The translations under genes and the position numbers were made by a program. Shown piece after piece: positions 46,889-59,058 of a stretch of 64,000 bases of DNA (position 1 is its first letter; every line of letters starts with the position of its first letter). Source of the DNA: Trametopsis cervina (taxonomy: Eukaryota > Basidiomycota > Agaricomycetes > Polyporales > Irpicaceae); contig MU278350.1 in assembly GCA_022385755.1 (NCBI GenBank), positions 67,965 to 131,964 on the forward strand, given 5' to 3'. Below the pieces are notes generated by a model. The model was not told the origin of the DNA. It made no database searches and was given only the letters and a program-made list of their open reading frames with translations.

Positions 46889-47489
46889 TGGCTGACTCTC
46901 ATAGCGTTGGCAGTAGATAGACGTACCTGTCGCACTACGACAATGACATCCTGGCCCATCCACGGATATACGTCACCCTATCAGGTAAACGTTCATTGAT
47001 AATTACCGACGCCTCCGTGGTCAGCCGTCTTCTCGTCAATGGCATTCACTTCCCGCATCGTCGATCTCCATAGCGGTAGCCGTAGGTATTCATCCTCGCC
47101 GTTCTGTTCTCCTCTGATTTCGAAATGGCGCATCTTGTATGTTTTGATATCCCCCTCCGGGTCTTCTCTCTCGAGGGTGCGTTGATATGCGGCATATATG
47201 TTCTAGGACTAAGTTCACACGCGAAGGAGAGTAATTGCAGAGTAGATGATCATTGTGGAATGAGGCGTACAAGGCAGTCAATGCTTGTAACATACGCACC
47301 GGACAAAGAAATGAACGTGAAATGACAACATGGGCGGAAAACAGATACACCTCAAAACATAGTGAGGTCTGTTGTGCGCAGCTTGTCATATGAAGATGGT
47401 GGGTGAAATGAGAGGATTCTACGACCGGCGCTGCTGTGGCCTTGCCATGCTTGAACCAGGCGGCGACTTCAGAGGCTAGGACCCTAGAC
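46889..47489 (-). repeat. Duplicated FBX 3' flank (copy C, inverted)
   Basis: Inverted counterpart of copy A: CCTCATTCCACAATGATCAT and ACAAGCTGCGCACAACAGAC are read on the minus strand. It is much closer to copy A (after FBX2) than to copy B. Confidence 0.75.
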
Positions 47490-49267
47490 TCACAACGTAT
47501 ACAAGTCGTAACTCCACGATCCGTCTTCAAGCTATCGCACTGTCAGCCGCCCAATCAGGCCTATACGAGCACCAAAGGGACACATACCATCCGTCTCGTA
47601 TAAATCGCATCCTCGCTGAAGCCCCATATATTCGAACCCTTCGGTAGGTCATACGGCAGGGCCGTTTGTACAAACAGGGGCTCTCCCAGTCCGTTACTTT
47701 CAACGAGGTCGAGGGACAGCTCGTCGATCTGTTCGTCTGTGGCTTCTTCTTCTTCGTCTATCAACCTGCGCCAGAATGTGCGGCTGTAAGCCCGTATCTG
47801 CGTCGACTCATCTTCTTCATGCTCATTGTTGCGCGCCTGCAACCTGCGCTGCGCACGCTGCCTGTTGAAATCGAGAACGTAGAGTTGATTGTTTTCCATA
47901 TGCACGGACCGCATGCCGTACGTAACATACCAGCGCCAGCCGATGATCTCGTCGACATGCGTATGTCCGGAGCCCCATGCGTTCCAAGGAACAATAATTG
48001 TCCCCGTCACCATATGCGCCGTGTTCTGCGCAATTCCAAGAAGTCTCGAGGCGAGGAAAAAAATTGCGCATGGTTCCTCGCGGGCCCTCAGGACGACTAC
48101 GCTGTCCTCTTCTGCGATGTCAAAAAGAGTGTCGGGGGAACCTCTGCCTTGGGATGTCGCGGGCTCGCAGGTGAGAATGTACTCGAACGCGTCTTCGCTC
48201 TCCGGGGAAAGTATCTCCGGCAGATGAAACTCCCATTGTCGACCTTCTGTTTCGGGCTGAGAGAGATCTAAAAGAACAAGCTTGGGTGCTCCAATGCTTC
48301 CGGCAATCCCTAGGAGTAAGTGCGTAGGCCCAACCCAGGCGAACGAGAAGGTATAGAGCTCGAGCTAGATGCCAGGATGTCATCAACTTAAGATAGTGAG
48401 CGCACGTGCCAGTCAAGTATCCTTACAGATTTACGGGAGCCAGAACGCCAGTTCCATATGGCAGACCAGTCATTCTCCATGCACGTAACGCATACATATG
48501 AACCACTGATCCGTAACTTGAGCGAGTTACCCCCCATTTCGTCCGGCAATGGCAGTAAAGGACACAATGCAAGGGGATGTTCTTTCCCTGTCGAGAGCTC
48601 GAGTATATGGAGAGATAGATGTCTGTATCAAAAATACATAAGCTGACATCATCAACTGGAGCGGCGAGAATATAGCCTGTCACTGTACCCAGAGGGTGTG
48701 TCTTTCAAGATGGCAAGAACATCTTGTTGTGGATCCATAGTGAAGAATTCGGTGTGTTCCGGCAGCCGTAAAACCCATGACTTGAATGATATCTCTCGTA
48801 TCCTTGACGGCAGCTGTACAAAGTGGTAATCGAAGTCGACCGAGGGACCGATACCCAGTGTGTCCCTTCTGTGTTCAATCTGGCAATAATATGCACCGAT
48901 CATATCAAATGTCGCAGCGTGCTCAAGATGAGCAGGAAGAGAGTACCACTGGGCGTGATATCGTTGCAACACAGCCAGCTTGCCACTTGTACTGAGAGGG
49001 TGCGCTGGGTTGTCGGCCATACCGGTGAGATGCAGTTGAATGATGTATTGAAGATCAATGGTAGTGTCGACGATGTGCTTGAGTGATCTGCAGAGCTGAA
49101 CAGCGAGAGGTGTAAGCATGATCATGATGGATGCGAAGATGAGTTGCAGCTTTACTTACCTGTCTGCAGACGACCAGCTCGTTGCAGCTCAGATATCGAA
49201 ATATCCAACAAATGAGCTCCGTCGGCAAAGATCCGTCAAGACTGTACGAGCTCATAGTTGAATCCAT
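47490..49267 (-). CDS. F-box protein, family member 5 (FBX5)
   Basis: Start at the ATG complementary to 49265-49267 (MDSTMSSYSLDGSLPTELIC); the F-box continues WIFRYLSCNELVVCRQ. The remaining exons match FBX2 almost residue for residue: LCRSLKHIVDTTIDLQYII, YHAQWYSLPAHLEHAATFDM, DPQQDVLAILKDTPSG, AYSRTFWRRLIDEEEEATDE, DELSLDLVESNGLGEPLF and WGFSEDAIYTRR. The last exon reads LEDGSWSYDLYTL, stop at 47490-47492. Differences cluster in the middle exon (HTHVDEIIGWRWYVTYG instead of the FBX2 segment). Recent inverted duplicate of FBX2. Predicted SCF substrate receptor. Confidence 0.82.
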
Positions 49268-50837
49268 AGCAGCGATCTTGGTGCCCGTGTTTCAAGACGT
49301 TGAGATGGTGGTGGTATGCAGCGCACGAAGGGTGTCATTGAAAGGCAGGGCGATGCCGCGCAGATAAGACCCCATCTGGGCGTTTTATCTGGATCCCTTT
49401 ATATCATACATGCATACAACATAGGCTGTATGTGAGTGTGGCAGAGAGAACGTGAATTCGGATGCGCGTGCGTGCAGAAGTGTGCGCCGTACACAACACC
49501 GTCGTCGGGCGCTCTCGACCTCACTCAACTGGGCCACTTCCATGTCAGGCATCAGCGCGCCCTGTGTTGCGTCGTTCTTGTCGCTTGCCAGCGATGTCCT
49601 CACTCATGCTCAAGGTTGCGCTGAAATGCTGCAGAGCCAGAGTTGGTCTTTATGATGTTGTGTTTTGTAAAAATTAGTTCACTTGCATCGCATTCGCGTT
49701 CACGCTGTAGGCGGAGATTTGTACAAGAAATCAAGAGGATGTTCCATTCGGAGTTACATAGAAGAGATAATATTATATGCGACGTATGAGATGAGAGAAA
49801 AAAGATCTGAGCAGATACGAGAGGAAAGAAAGAATTAAGGGTAAAGCCCATGCACTCTGCTTGTGAGCGCTGTTGTACCGCGCATACTACGCAAATTCGG
49901 AAGGAGAGACACCCGTTCCTTCCGCAGGCTCAGAATTTGTCTGCCACTCTTGCAATCTTCCGCATGGAAGCTGGGTAAAGGCAGAACGTCGGCTTTGTGC
50001 TGCATTTACCCATAATGTCGACGGCATCAGCTATGTACAGCTCGAAAACAGACTAGTGGATTGGGAAAGGAAAGGTCGGGGCAGACGTGCGAAGGGGACA
50101 GCAGTGCGAGTATGGCTGACGGTTGGTAGTCGACAGTCTGGCTGGCGCGAGAAAGGCGGAGTGTGGGCGCAGGCGACAGCAACAGCTGCGAATCAAATAG
50201 CTGATGCACACCGCTCATGGCGGCGCCGGGGTGACGCTACTTGAGTATAGCGAGTGCAGCATCTGGCACTGCGGAAGATATGACGGCGAAAGTAGGTAGG
50301 CAAGGTGTTCCCGGGTGACAGAACGATTGTTGCTGACTATGGTGGGCAAGGTGAGTAAAGAAATCATGATGTGGAAGAGAAGAGCTCACTACTGTAATTA
50401 TGTGAGCTCAAAGGGTATACGCCAGTCGCAGTAAGGGCGCTACCGAAGGGAGAGGGGGCGCAGATCAATAGGCCATAGCGAAAGATCCACGAGAGGAACG
50501 GAACATATATGGTATGTGTGGAGATAGATGGTTAGGGAGTGCAGAAGTTGAGTGCCAGTTGGTGCGATATGAAGAGGAGGAGACAGGTGGAGAGAAGGAA
50601 AGCAGAAACAGGCAGAGAGACAAAGACATGCAGCGCAATGGAGAGAGGCGGAAAGAGACAAATATCTTCGTGGGCGGTGGCTTCTGGTTGGGTGCCGGGC
50701 TACCAAAAGTTGCGTTGAAAGAGTCAGATATACGACGCGAAGAGGGCGAATGGCAGTAGAGGGATTTCGGCTTACCCTATCTGATCATGAAACGTTAGGG
50801 CGTAGAATGCGGTTTCGCAATAGGAGCTCTTCCACAG
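49268..50837 (-). repeat. Upstream region of FBX5 and decayed CT-element copy D
   Basis: From 49268 to about 49600 the sequence matches the FBX2 promoter region in reverse. From about 49870 to 50760 there is a diverged fourth copy of the CT-rich element: CATAATGTCGACGGCATCAGCTATG stands where other copies have the dyad, followed by purine-rich sequence and a remnant near GTTGCGTTGAAAGAGTCAG. No TATA box or long microsatellite remains. No gene is supported. Confidence 0.5.
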
Positions 50838-52673
50838 TCACAACGTGTAAACATCACATACACCAGGTCCATTCTCGGGCTGTCTCAGCAGTAAATTGGC
50901 CATCGATGCTCGACAGATACGGCCATGCATGCAGACGCACCTTTCGTATCACGACAATAGCGTCCTCGCTTATCATCGGGTCCAGCATCACGTCAGTCAA
51001 GTCGAACGGGTACACCGATTGAATAAAGCTAAGCTTGTGTTGATCATCCACGCCATCGTCGAGGGGCAAGTCAGCTGTCTCCTCTTCAACGGCACCGATG
51101 TCCTGTACCATCAATCTCCACAGCAAGTAGTCGTACCCAAGTATCTTGGTTGTTCCGTTCCCCTCTGTGCCATCGTGATGGTGCATCTTATATCGTGCTC
51201 GCCGCTTGTTAAAATCTAGCACGACCAGCTCTGATGTCGACCGTCGGAAAGCTACATACCTCGTTCCGTACGCTCCATATGGGCTTCCGCTGGTTGTGAG
51301 ATCATCGAGATGAGTATTTCTGGGACCCCATACCCTCCAAGGAATTGATACAGGTGCACTGGTGTGTGTTTGTAGTGTGAGCCCACTCTGCTCAGCTCCC
51401 CGGGCAACCTCGAAGAGCCTTGAGACGAGGATGAACATCCGGAATTTGCCTTCGACAGCTTCCAGACAGACAACACTGTCTTCCTCTGCGGTGTGAAACG
51501 GAGGGTCCGAAACACTTATGCTGTCGTAGTCTCTGGTCGCCACAGGCTCGCAAACGAGAGAGAAGCCGAATAATCCATCGCGCTGGGAGAGTATGACCGG
51601 GAGGAGAAAAGTCCACTTCCAGCATCGAGAGGATCCACCTTCCCGCCGAGCAAGATCTACAAGAATAAGCTTTGGGGGGCAAACAACGTCAACCCCTGCA
51701 TTTCCAGGGCTACCTAGGAGTATGTGTGTGGGACCAACCCACGCGAATGAGGCGGTATCAAGCTCACGCTGAACTATAGCATTAGTATCTGACATCATAC
51801 TTATTGGTAAGAACGGTCTCACATATGCTTCCTTCCCTGTACGCCAATTCCAAATAATGCAGAGCTCACGATATTGGATGCATACGTACAATCCGTTAAC
51901 CCGTAGCTTGCACTGGTGCTGGTTCGACCATATTTGAGGGTCAGGAAACGGAAGCGAGGGGTGTAAGGCCCCGGGGTGATCCTTTCCGGTAGAGAGCTCG
52001 AGTATGCGGAGAGCGGCCTCTCTGCGCAGACAATGAGATCATATTTATTCTGAATTTTGGAGGCAGGCCGTCGTTCAAGATTCAGCACTCACTCATTGGG
52101 AGTAAAGTTCATTTTCACAAGAACGAAAAGATCTTGGTGTGGATCCGCAGAGAATGTGATGTGGTATTCCTGCAGTCTTAAAATCCATGACTTGAGAGGT
52201 ATACCACGTATCCTTGATGGTAGCCGCGTGAGATAGCTGTCGGACTCGAGTGACCCACTCAGACCTAAAATGCCATGCATGAAGTTGTGATCCCAATTCA
52301 GCGTCCACGGCTGCGTCCCATCGGGGTGTGTGACTTGCTTGAGATGAGCGGACAGAGAATACCACTGCGCGTGATATGTGTTCAGCAGTGTTAGTTTGTC
52401 GATTATATTCAAGGGGTGATGTGGGTTGTCGGCCATGCCGGCGAGATGTAATTGTATTGTGTACTGAAGAATGGGAGAGGTGTCAATGATATGTTTGAAT
52501 GATCTAGAGAGCTGGACAAGGAGCTGCGTAAGGATCAAAGATGAAAAGACATATTGCATCGTTACCTGTCTGCAGGTGGCAAGCTCGTGCCAGTTCAAAT
52601 ACCCAAGAACCCGATAAATGAGCTCTATAGGCAGACTGTCTGCTGGTTGCAATCCTACTGTGTCCGAATGCAT
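50838..52673 (-). CDS. F-box protein, family member 6 (FBX6)
   Basis: Start at the ATG complementary to 52671-52673 (MHSDTVGLQPADSLPIELIY); the F-box continues RVLGYLNWHELATCRQ, more diverged than in the others. Exon 2 has HIIDTSPILQYTIQLHLAG, YHAQWYSLSAHLKQ, LTRLPSRIRGIPLKSWILRL and DPHQDLFVLVKM. Exon 3 has LELSTGKDHPGA and IIWNWRTGKEA. The long exon has TASFAWVGPTHILLGSPG, LILVDLARREGG, MFILVSRLFEVARGAEQ, VSIPWRVWGPRNTHLDD, LVVLDFNKRRARYKM and SEDAIVVIRK. A short last exon ends CDVYTL, stop at 50838-50840. Predicted SCF substrate receptor. Confidence 0.78.
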
Positions 52674-53258
52674 GATGGAATCTTCGGCAGAATGTCAGTT
52701 CCAGAGAAATGCAAGACTACATTGCCATATACTTCACCACAGATATCATCTAAGCTATTAGGTGTCGTCACGTCCAATGCGAGTTCGGTGCGCTGGCGAT
52801 AATTCTGATAGCGTGCCTCCAGATTCTCGAGCGTATTCAAGCGATCAAGCCGATCACCCGATGCGCGCTCCACGTCAATGGCCCGCGGTCCGTTGTGGCG
52901 TGCTGTTTTGGCAGCACAAATCCACCTTGCTGCTTCTGGGGAAAACCTACGGGGAACCCTCAGTACAAACTCTGCTGCATGTACTCCCCTGCTTGCCTAC
53001 ATATTATCGAGGATGCTGTTGAGACGACTGGCCTCACAAATATATAGGTTCATAGGTCATCGATAGGAACACATTATTAGGATACAGTGCGATTATGGGC
53101 GCTGTACACGCCGAGCCTCGAAGAATGTGACGCGCCCACCCCATGGAACGTTATGCTGCATAGAGATGGTGGTGGGCCAGAATTACAGTGACATTATATC
53201 GGCTCAGGTATCGTGTGTTGCTGTGAGCATCGCCTCGGAGGTGGGAGCTGGTCTACGA
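52674..53258. other. Short spacer between FBX6 and FBX7
   Basis: No supported gene. A 72-codon minus-strand frame (52873-52655) overlaps the FBX6 start and resembles nothing I know. Confidence 0.4.
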
Positions 53259-55160
53259 TTACAATGTACGAGCGTCGAATATGACTATATCAAGCTCAAC
53301 CCCCAACTCGGGCTGTCCCACCAGGTCATCTCGCCGTTAGCATACTGTACAAGAGTAGAAAACATCAAGTGCAGACGTACCGGCGAGACTGTCGACACAT
53401 AAATAGCATCCTCACTAAGCATCGGCATCTCTGCGTCTGGAGACAAGTTGAATGGCAAAACCGTCTTAGTGAAGATAGGCTTCTGCCAACCGTCGGGTTC
53501 GAAACATTCGATGTGCAGCAAATCACATTTCTCTTCTTGCGATGCACCCACTTCCTCTGCTATCGTTCCCCAGTACGAGTCGTCAAAGGGACACACTGTC
53601 GTCGTCCCCTTCACCTCCTTGTCGCTGCACTCTTGCATCTTGTGCTTCGCGCGCCGTCTGTTGAAGTCCAACACGACCAGCTCCGACGTATCGCTCAGGT
53701 ACGTCACGTAGCGCGTACCGTACAAGTTATACCGCTGTAGGTATTCTTCGTGGTAGATGTGCGTGTGCGCAGGGCCCCACAGCGCCCACGGGATAGATAA
53801 TGGCGGGATGTGGTCTTTCGGCTCCACTCCCGCCAAGCATGCCATCCGCTGCGCGACTTCAAACAGTCTCGAGAGCAGGCAGAACATGCGGAAACAATCA
53901 TTGTAGCCAATCAGGACGATCAAGCTGTCTCCCTCTGCGGAGTAAAACGGCGGGTCGGAAGTGGGGCGTCGAAATGGTGGGAGCTCCGCGTCAAGAGAGA
54001 AGCAGAACGTTTCAGAGGCAAAACTGCTGCGCTTGGAGAGCATGCGCGGCAGGTGGAATTTCCACCGTCGGGGTCCTCGTTCGAGATCAGACAGGTCAAC
54101 GAGATCAAGATGCGGCAGTGAGTGGCCCGGTTCATCGGCAGTACTGCCGGGGACCGCCAGAAGTACGGTCGTGGGTCCGACCCAGGCGAATGAGGTGGTT
54201 TGGACCTCCATCTGGAGTGCAGGGTGTCAATGATTGCGAATGGAAGGTGGGTACAAACGCCAATACAGGAACCTCACCGATGCACAACGCCCCGAACGCC
54301 AGTTCCATATGCCAAAGAAATCGACTCCGTCGTACGCAGCACATAGATATGTACCATTGATTCGCATCTTGACCAATTGTGTCTCGGGGTACTCCAGTTC
54401 GCCAGGAAAATGAAGCGAGGGATGCACTGCAAGGGGGTGGTCCTTCCCCGTGGAGAGCTCGAGTATGCTGATATATGGACGTCTGTGTAGACAATGCATA
54501 AACTATTAGTGATCTCGAACGACGAATGAGCGACCCCTCATGCGGAATTTGGTACTCACTCCCCAGGAGCGGATGGCATTTTCAAGATAATAAGAACATC
54601 CTGCTCGGGATCGAAGGTGAAGATGCGGGTATGTTCTGGCAGCCGCAAAATCCATGACTTGAGTGGTATCCCGCGTATCCTCGATGGCAATTGTGCGAAT
54701 TTGAACTCGGAGTCGAGGGAGGGGCCCATACCCAGAGTACCGCGTATGACGTGTTGGTTTGCCATGTGTTGTATGTCAAAAGACCTTGTGAACAACTCAA
54801 CGTGCTGCAGATGAGTCGGGAGTGAATACCACTGGTCGTGATATTTTCTCAATAAAGCCAGCTTGTCGACTGTGCTGAGTGGATGATTTGGGTTATCGGC
54901 CATGCCAGTGAGATGTAGTTGCATTGTATATTGAAGGGTGACGGTAGTGTCAACGATGTGCTTTAGTGACTTGCAGAGCTGAATGAAGGGAGGTATGTAA
55001 GCATAGAGGATGTGAGGATGGCTCGTGGTGCTACCTGTCTGCAAACAACGAGCTCGTCGCAGCTCAGATATGCGAATACCCAGCATATGAGTTCCGTCGG
55101 CAGAGATCTGTCGAGGCTGTATGATGTCTGTCGCCTTCCGAGGTTCAGGATCAAATCCAT
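53259..55160 (-). CDS. F-box protein, family member 7 (FBX7)
   Basis: Start at the ATG complementary to 55158-55160 (MDLILNLGRRQTSYSLDRSL, then PTELICWVFAYLSCDELVVC). Exon 2 has HIVDTTVTLQYTMQLHLTG, KYHDQWYSLPTHLQHVELF, FAQLPSRIRGIPLKSWILR and DPEQDVLIILKMPSAPGE. Exon 3 has LELSTGKDHPLA and GIWNWRSGRCAS. The long exon has TTSFAWVGPTTVLLAVPG, LDLVDLSDLERGPRRWKF, MFCLLSRLFEVAQRMA, LSIPWALWGPAHTHI, YGTRYVTYLSDTSELVVLDF and LSEDAIYVS. The final exon after ggacag ends VIFDARTL with TAA at 53259-53261, a variant of the conserved tail. Predicted SCF substrate receptor. Confidence 0.8.
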
Positions 55161-55959
55161 AGCAGAATGTGTGCAAAACTATATGTAATAATAGCCACAA
55201 TTAGTCCTAAGTGGCATCGAAAGAGACAGACACCGCACTGAGAATATGCTCACCTATGTGTGGTTATGCGTTGACGGGAGTCAGGAAGATTGTGTGCGGA
55301 GACCGTCCAATATTTGGGGATCGTGAGGGTTTATATATACGTGGATTATTGACCGGAAGTCATAGACAATAAGTCCATGCGACGCGGCCAAGGCCAGGGC
55401 CAGTCAATGTAGCCATGAACACGCTCAAATATGGGCCAGGCTGGCTGGTTGTTTGACTGCATGGACGAGTGGTCGACCCAAATGGTTGTGACTGACATCG
55501 ACTTACTTTGGCTGAGCATGGGCGGGCAGCAGGAGGTGCTCTTGGTTGCAGCGTGTGGTATATCTTCAGACGATCACAAATTGCACCTTGCGACCGGGTC
55601 CATGTTTTGGGCTGGAAACACACCTATTCGACTGTCAAAGGCAGCGTAGGTTGTGATGGACAGCTAAGCGAGTGCTGCTGCCTTTGAATTTACCCCGCGG
55701 AGGCTTGTTCTGTCAACAGCAAGGATATCACGTCTGCTGAATGCGACAGGCTAAAATCTGATGTTGCCTCGCGCACGCGAGGCAGGAAAAGGTACAGACG
55801 TGAAACGCACCGATTATTGTTAGACTCGAAGCCTCGATACAGCCCTACCATGCGCATGAGTGCAAACATGATGACCATGTTGCATTGTTTACAAGAGACA
55901 AACTGTTACAACGTATTGATACTTGTGGTAGTGGCTGCGTGCTAGCTCGGTTGCTCGTC
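55161..55959. other. Spacer between FBX7 and SEM1
   Basis: Contains the FBX7 promoter (TTTATATATACG near 55330) and the SEM1 3' flank. No gene is supported. Confidence 0.45.
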
Positions 55960-56389
55960 TTAGTGCTGCATCGTTTCACCGCTCTTCTTCTTCGCCAGTT
56001 CATTCCTAATACGAACAATGAGTAGCTGTTCGAGACGTGACTGCTCGACATCACACACCTAAGTTGCACACTAAAGTCATCCTCGACATCATCATCGTCC
56101 CAGTTATCCTCCCATAACTTGTCCCCACCAGACTTTGCAGCCCCAGGAGCGGTCCCCCCTAGGTGAGCCAGATCTGTGTGTGTATCATCCCAGTCTACAG
56201 CAAACGATGAAACACGTTAGTCGACCAGTAGCATGATTGAGCCCCGGGTGCGATTGTACCTGCTACTTCGAACTCCTCGAACTCATCATCCTCTTCCAAA
56301 ACACCCAGCGTGGGCTGTTCCTCCTCTTTCGCTGGTTCGCCCACTTTGGCGGGGCTCTCAACCTTTGATGACGATGCAGCAGAAGACAT
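55960..56389 (-). CDS. SEM1: 26S proteasome lid subunit Sem1/Dss1
   Basis: Small acidic protein of about 100 residues, found in the proteasome lid and in the TREX-2 and BRCA2-type complexes. Start at the ATG complementary to 56387-56389 (MSSAASSSKVESPAK). Exon 1 contains LEEDDEFEEFEVA and is joined in phase, across a roughly 65-bp intron, to DWDDTHTDLAHLGG and the signature KLWEDNWDDDDVEDDFSVQL. A second intron (gtgtgtgat..gtattag) joins in phase to RNELAKKKSGETMQH, stop at 55960-55962. The aromatic/acidic WEDNWDDDDVEDDFS core is diagnostic. It lies 235 bp downstream of the sirtuin gene on the same strand. No defect is seen. Confidence 0.92.
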
Positions 56390-56623
56390 GGAGGAGAGAT
56401 GGATTGTGGAGAGTCCAAGATGCAGTCTTGTACTCATTCGAGACGCGTCAGTGCCGTTAGGCGCCATGTACGCGTCGAATGTCTCACGGTCCGAATGGTT
56501 AGTAGAGTACAACACAAGCATTACAATTCATGCACAAACTAGGCAGGCTATACGGTACAGTAATACAGGATAAATATAAATATACAGAATGTCGTGCAGT
56601 GTCAGAAATCGTCCAAACTGTTC

Positions 56624-59058
56624 CTACGATACGGCCCTGGCATATGACTCTCTATGTTGGAAGTGGCCATCGAGAGAAACGATATCGTCATTGTCTTCAG
56701 AAGGGGGTGATGTGTGGGATAGTAATGTGCTCCGTTCTGGCTGTGACACTGTCGGACGTCGCCGGCGGACTGATGGTGATAAAGGAGATAAACGTGCCAT
56801 GGGAGTGGGGGGAGGAGAAGGGGGTTGGGAGATCATGTCGCAAGTGAATGGTTCTCGGGGCTGCGACTCTGGTACAGTAAGTTCCAGCTTAGTAGGGATG
56901 ACGGGTGAGCGAGAAGGATGCAAAACGATCGACGGAGGCGTGTACAATCCCACAGGAGATGAGGGAAGCTCTGTGAGAGGTGACGAACATCTTGGCGAGA
57001 TGGATTGGCACAAGGCCGGTGTGGCGGGACTCGATTCCGGCGGTGTAGATAAAGGAGATGACAACGAAGACGAGAATTCTTCGTTTACAGCTCGTGGAGA
57101 GTGTGATCGAGCATGCTGACGATGCGAGGGAGGCGTTGTCGGGTAGGGCCTGGGAGGAATCCTAAGAGGGAACTTCGGTGGGTGGTCGCGTCTTGCAGTC
57201 ACCGGCAACACTCCATGAGTTTCTGTATTTAATTTGCGACGCTTTATTGACTGGGTGTCCCCGCCAGCAGGTTTCCTCTTCTGAGTCTGACCGGCCGCAG
57301 AGCTTGGCTTCTTGGTCGAATTAGGCTTCGTCTTATTCTTGCTACTTGGCTTGGATGCTGTTTGCGTAGATGGTGCTCGCGGACCTTCGTTTTGTTGAGC
57401 ATCAGCCGATTCAGCCTTCGTCTCTTCACGCCGCCGTTTGCGTTCCAGCCTTGCCTCCAGTGCCTGCTCCTGCTCCGCAACCTCTTCTAAGACAAGCTTG
57501 GCAAAGGTCTGAGCGTCGCCACGGAGCCACACGTCAAAAACGCCTTGCCACTCTCGCATGGGCACGGGAAAATCAAGGTTGAGGTATATAGTCTTGACAG
57601 GGGGGTCGTCTTCTGGAGCGCTCGATGGGCCGGCCACCGAGGAGTCGCTTTGAGAATTGACAGCAGAGCGCGAGCGGATAGCCTTCGAGAATCCGCGCAC
57701 CATGCGTTTTGTGCCCGGGACACGAAGGCTGGTTCCCACAACTATCAGCAAATCTGCGCCGGTCCGACCCTTCCCTTTCGAACCACCTACAACATCCTTC
57801 GTCACCACGTTACCTACCTCCTCCCCGTCCTTATGCATTTCGTTGTAGAGCACCACGCTAGGACGCAGTTTACCGATTCCTCGGGACCGCTTCCCAACCG
57901 CCTGCCTCGTCTCCTCCGTCCGACTGCAGTCTGGGCAGATGGGAAACGCGCCAGCATTTAGATGGCCGAGGTATTGCTCCAAAGGGAATGAATGCAGGCA
58001 AATCTGACAGTGCATGGACTGTAATGTGCCATGCAAGGGAATGCACCGAGGTGTCTCCGCCGGCGGCGTAGGAAGTCGGTCGGTAGCATTGAGAGATGAA
58101 TCTGGCTTGAGGGCTTCGCTATCCGAGGAGGACCCTTTCGAACGAGGCTTAGTACGCTTCACATCGAGTTCCGGGACACCGAAAGTCAGTCCAGCTTTCA
58201 GCTCCAAGGCATCGATGTTCTGTGTGTATACGCGAAGAAGTTTGCCCTTGTCGTCTAATGCACGAAGCATATGGTGGAATGGCGTCGGCTGAGCGACTTG
58301 TGCGAGTTCTGCCAGGCCCGCGATCATTTTGCAGAACAAGGCGGTGGTAGCTTCAGACTAGATTGATAAATCAACATAAGCAATGGGTAATTCGGACTGA
58401 ACAAATGCATGGTGAGCATTCCACAGAGAAGCGGACTGGGGAGTGTGGTGTCGGTAAACTAGCCGCGCCAACCGCGCTGCTTAGATAGCAACGTGGACTA
58501 GTAGAAAAATGAGACATCCGTGCTGAACCTATATGTCCGCGTTCAGTCCACTACTCCAAGGGAGTGACCCGAGGGATTCCTGAATTACAGGTCACTTCAC
58601 GATGCGCCACGAGAGGACAGTACCCCTTCGAAAGATTTCGATGTCAAGCAAAGACACCGCTCGATGGCTCACGACCAGTACACTTTAGAAGTGCAAGCGA
58701 GGAACTATTCATGCGTAAAGACCACTCACATTGAACACCGAGGCATCAAACAAGTCCTTTCCAGAGCTCAGAGATGAGTGATCCTTCTTTAACGTTTGGA
58801 ACAACCCCGTCTCCGACCTGAAGTCGGGGATACCTGCGTTGACTGATATTCCTGCACCTAAAGAACCAGAAATGAGCATATAAGCTTGAGTTTTACACTA
58901 TCAGTTATGAGCTTACCACATAGAACGGCTATGCGTTTGGATTTGAGGATAGTCTTGATGACTTTCCGTACATGCGCTGTTGGTTCAGCGGACGGTATAA
59001 GGAAGTGCGGTGACGGTGGTAACGGCGCCGACGCATCCAATGGAATAAATATTGTCAT
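56624..59058 (-). CDS. Sirtuin NAD+-dependent deacetylase, Hst3/Hst4-like
   Basis: Start at the ATG complementary to 59056-59058 (MTIFIPLDASAPLPPSPHFL). Exon 1 ends RIAVLCG and is joined across an intron to AGISVNAGIPDFRSETGLF, the NAD-binding GAGIS/PDFRS motif. DLFDASVFN follows. After an unusually long intron (about 375 bp) come SEATTALFCKMIAGL, VYTQNIDALE, the catalytic-His motif PLHGTLQSMHC, a zinc site (CQIC...CPDC), PSVVLYNEMH and LLIVVGTSLRVPGTKRMV. The sirtuin core ends near 57480; the remaining 280 or so residues are basic, serine/proline-rich and probably disordered. The class is known for histone H3K56 deacetylation in the nucleus; that specificity is inferred from the Hst3/Hst4-like N-terminus. 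Confidence 0.88.
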
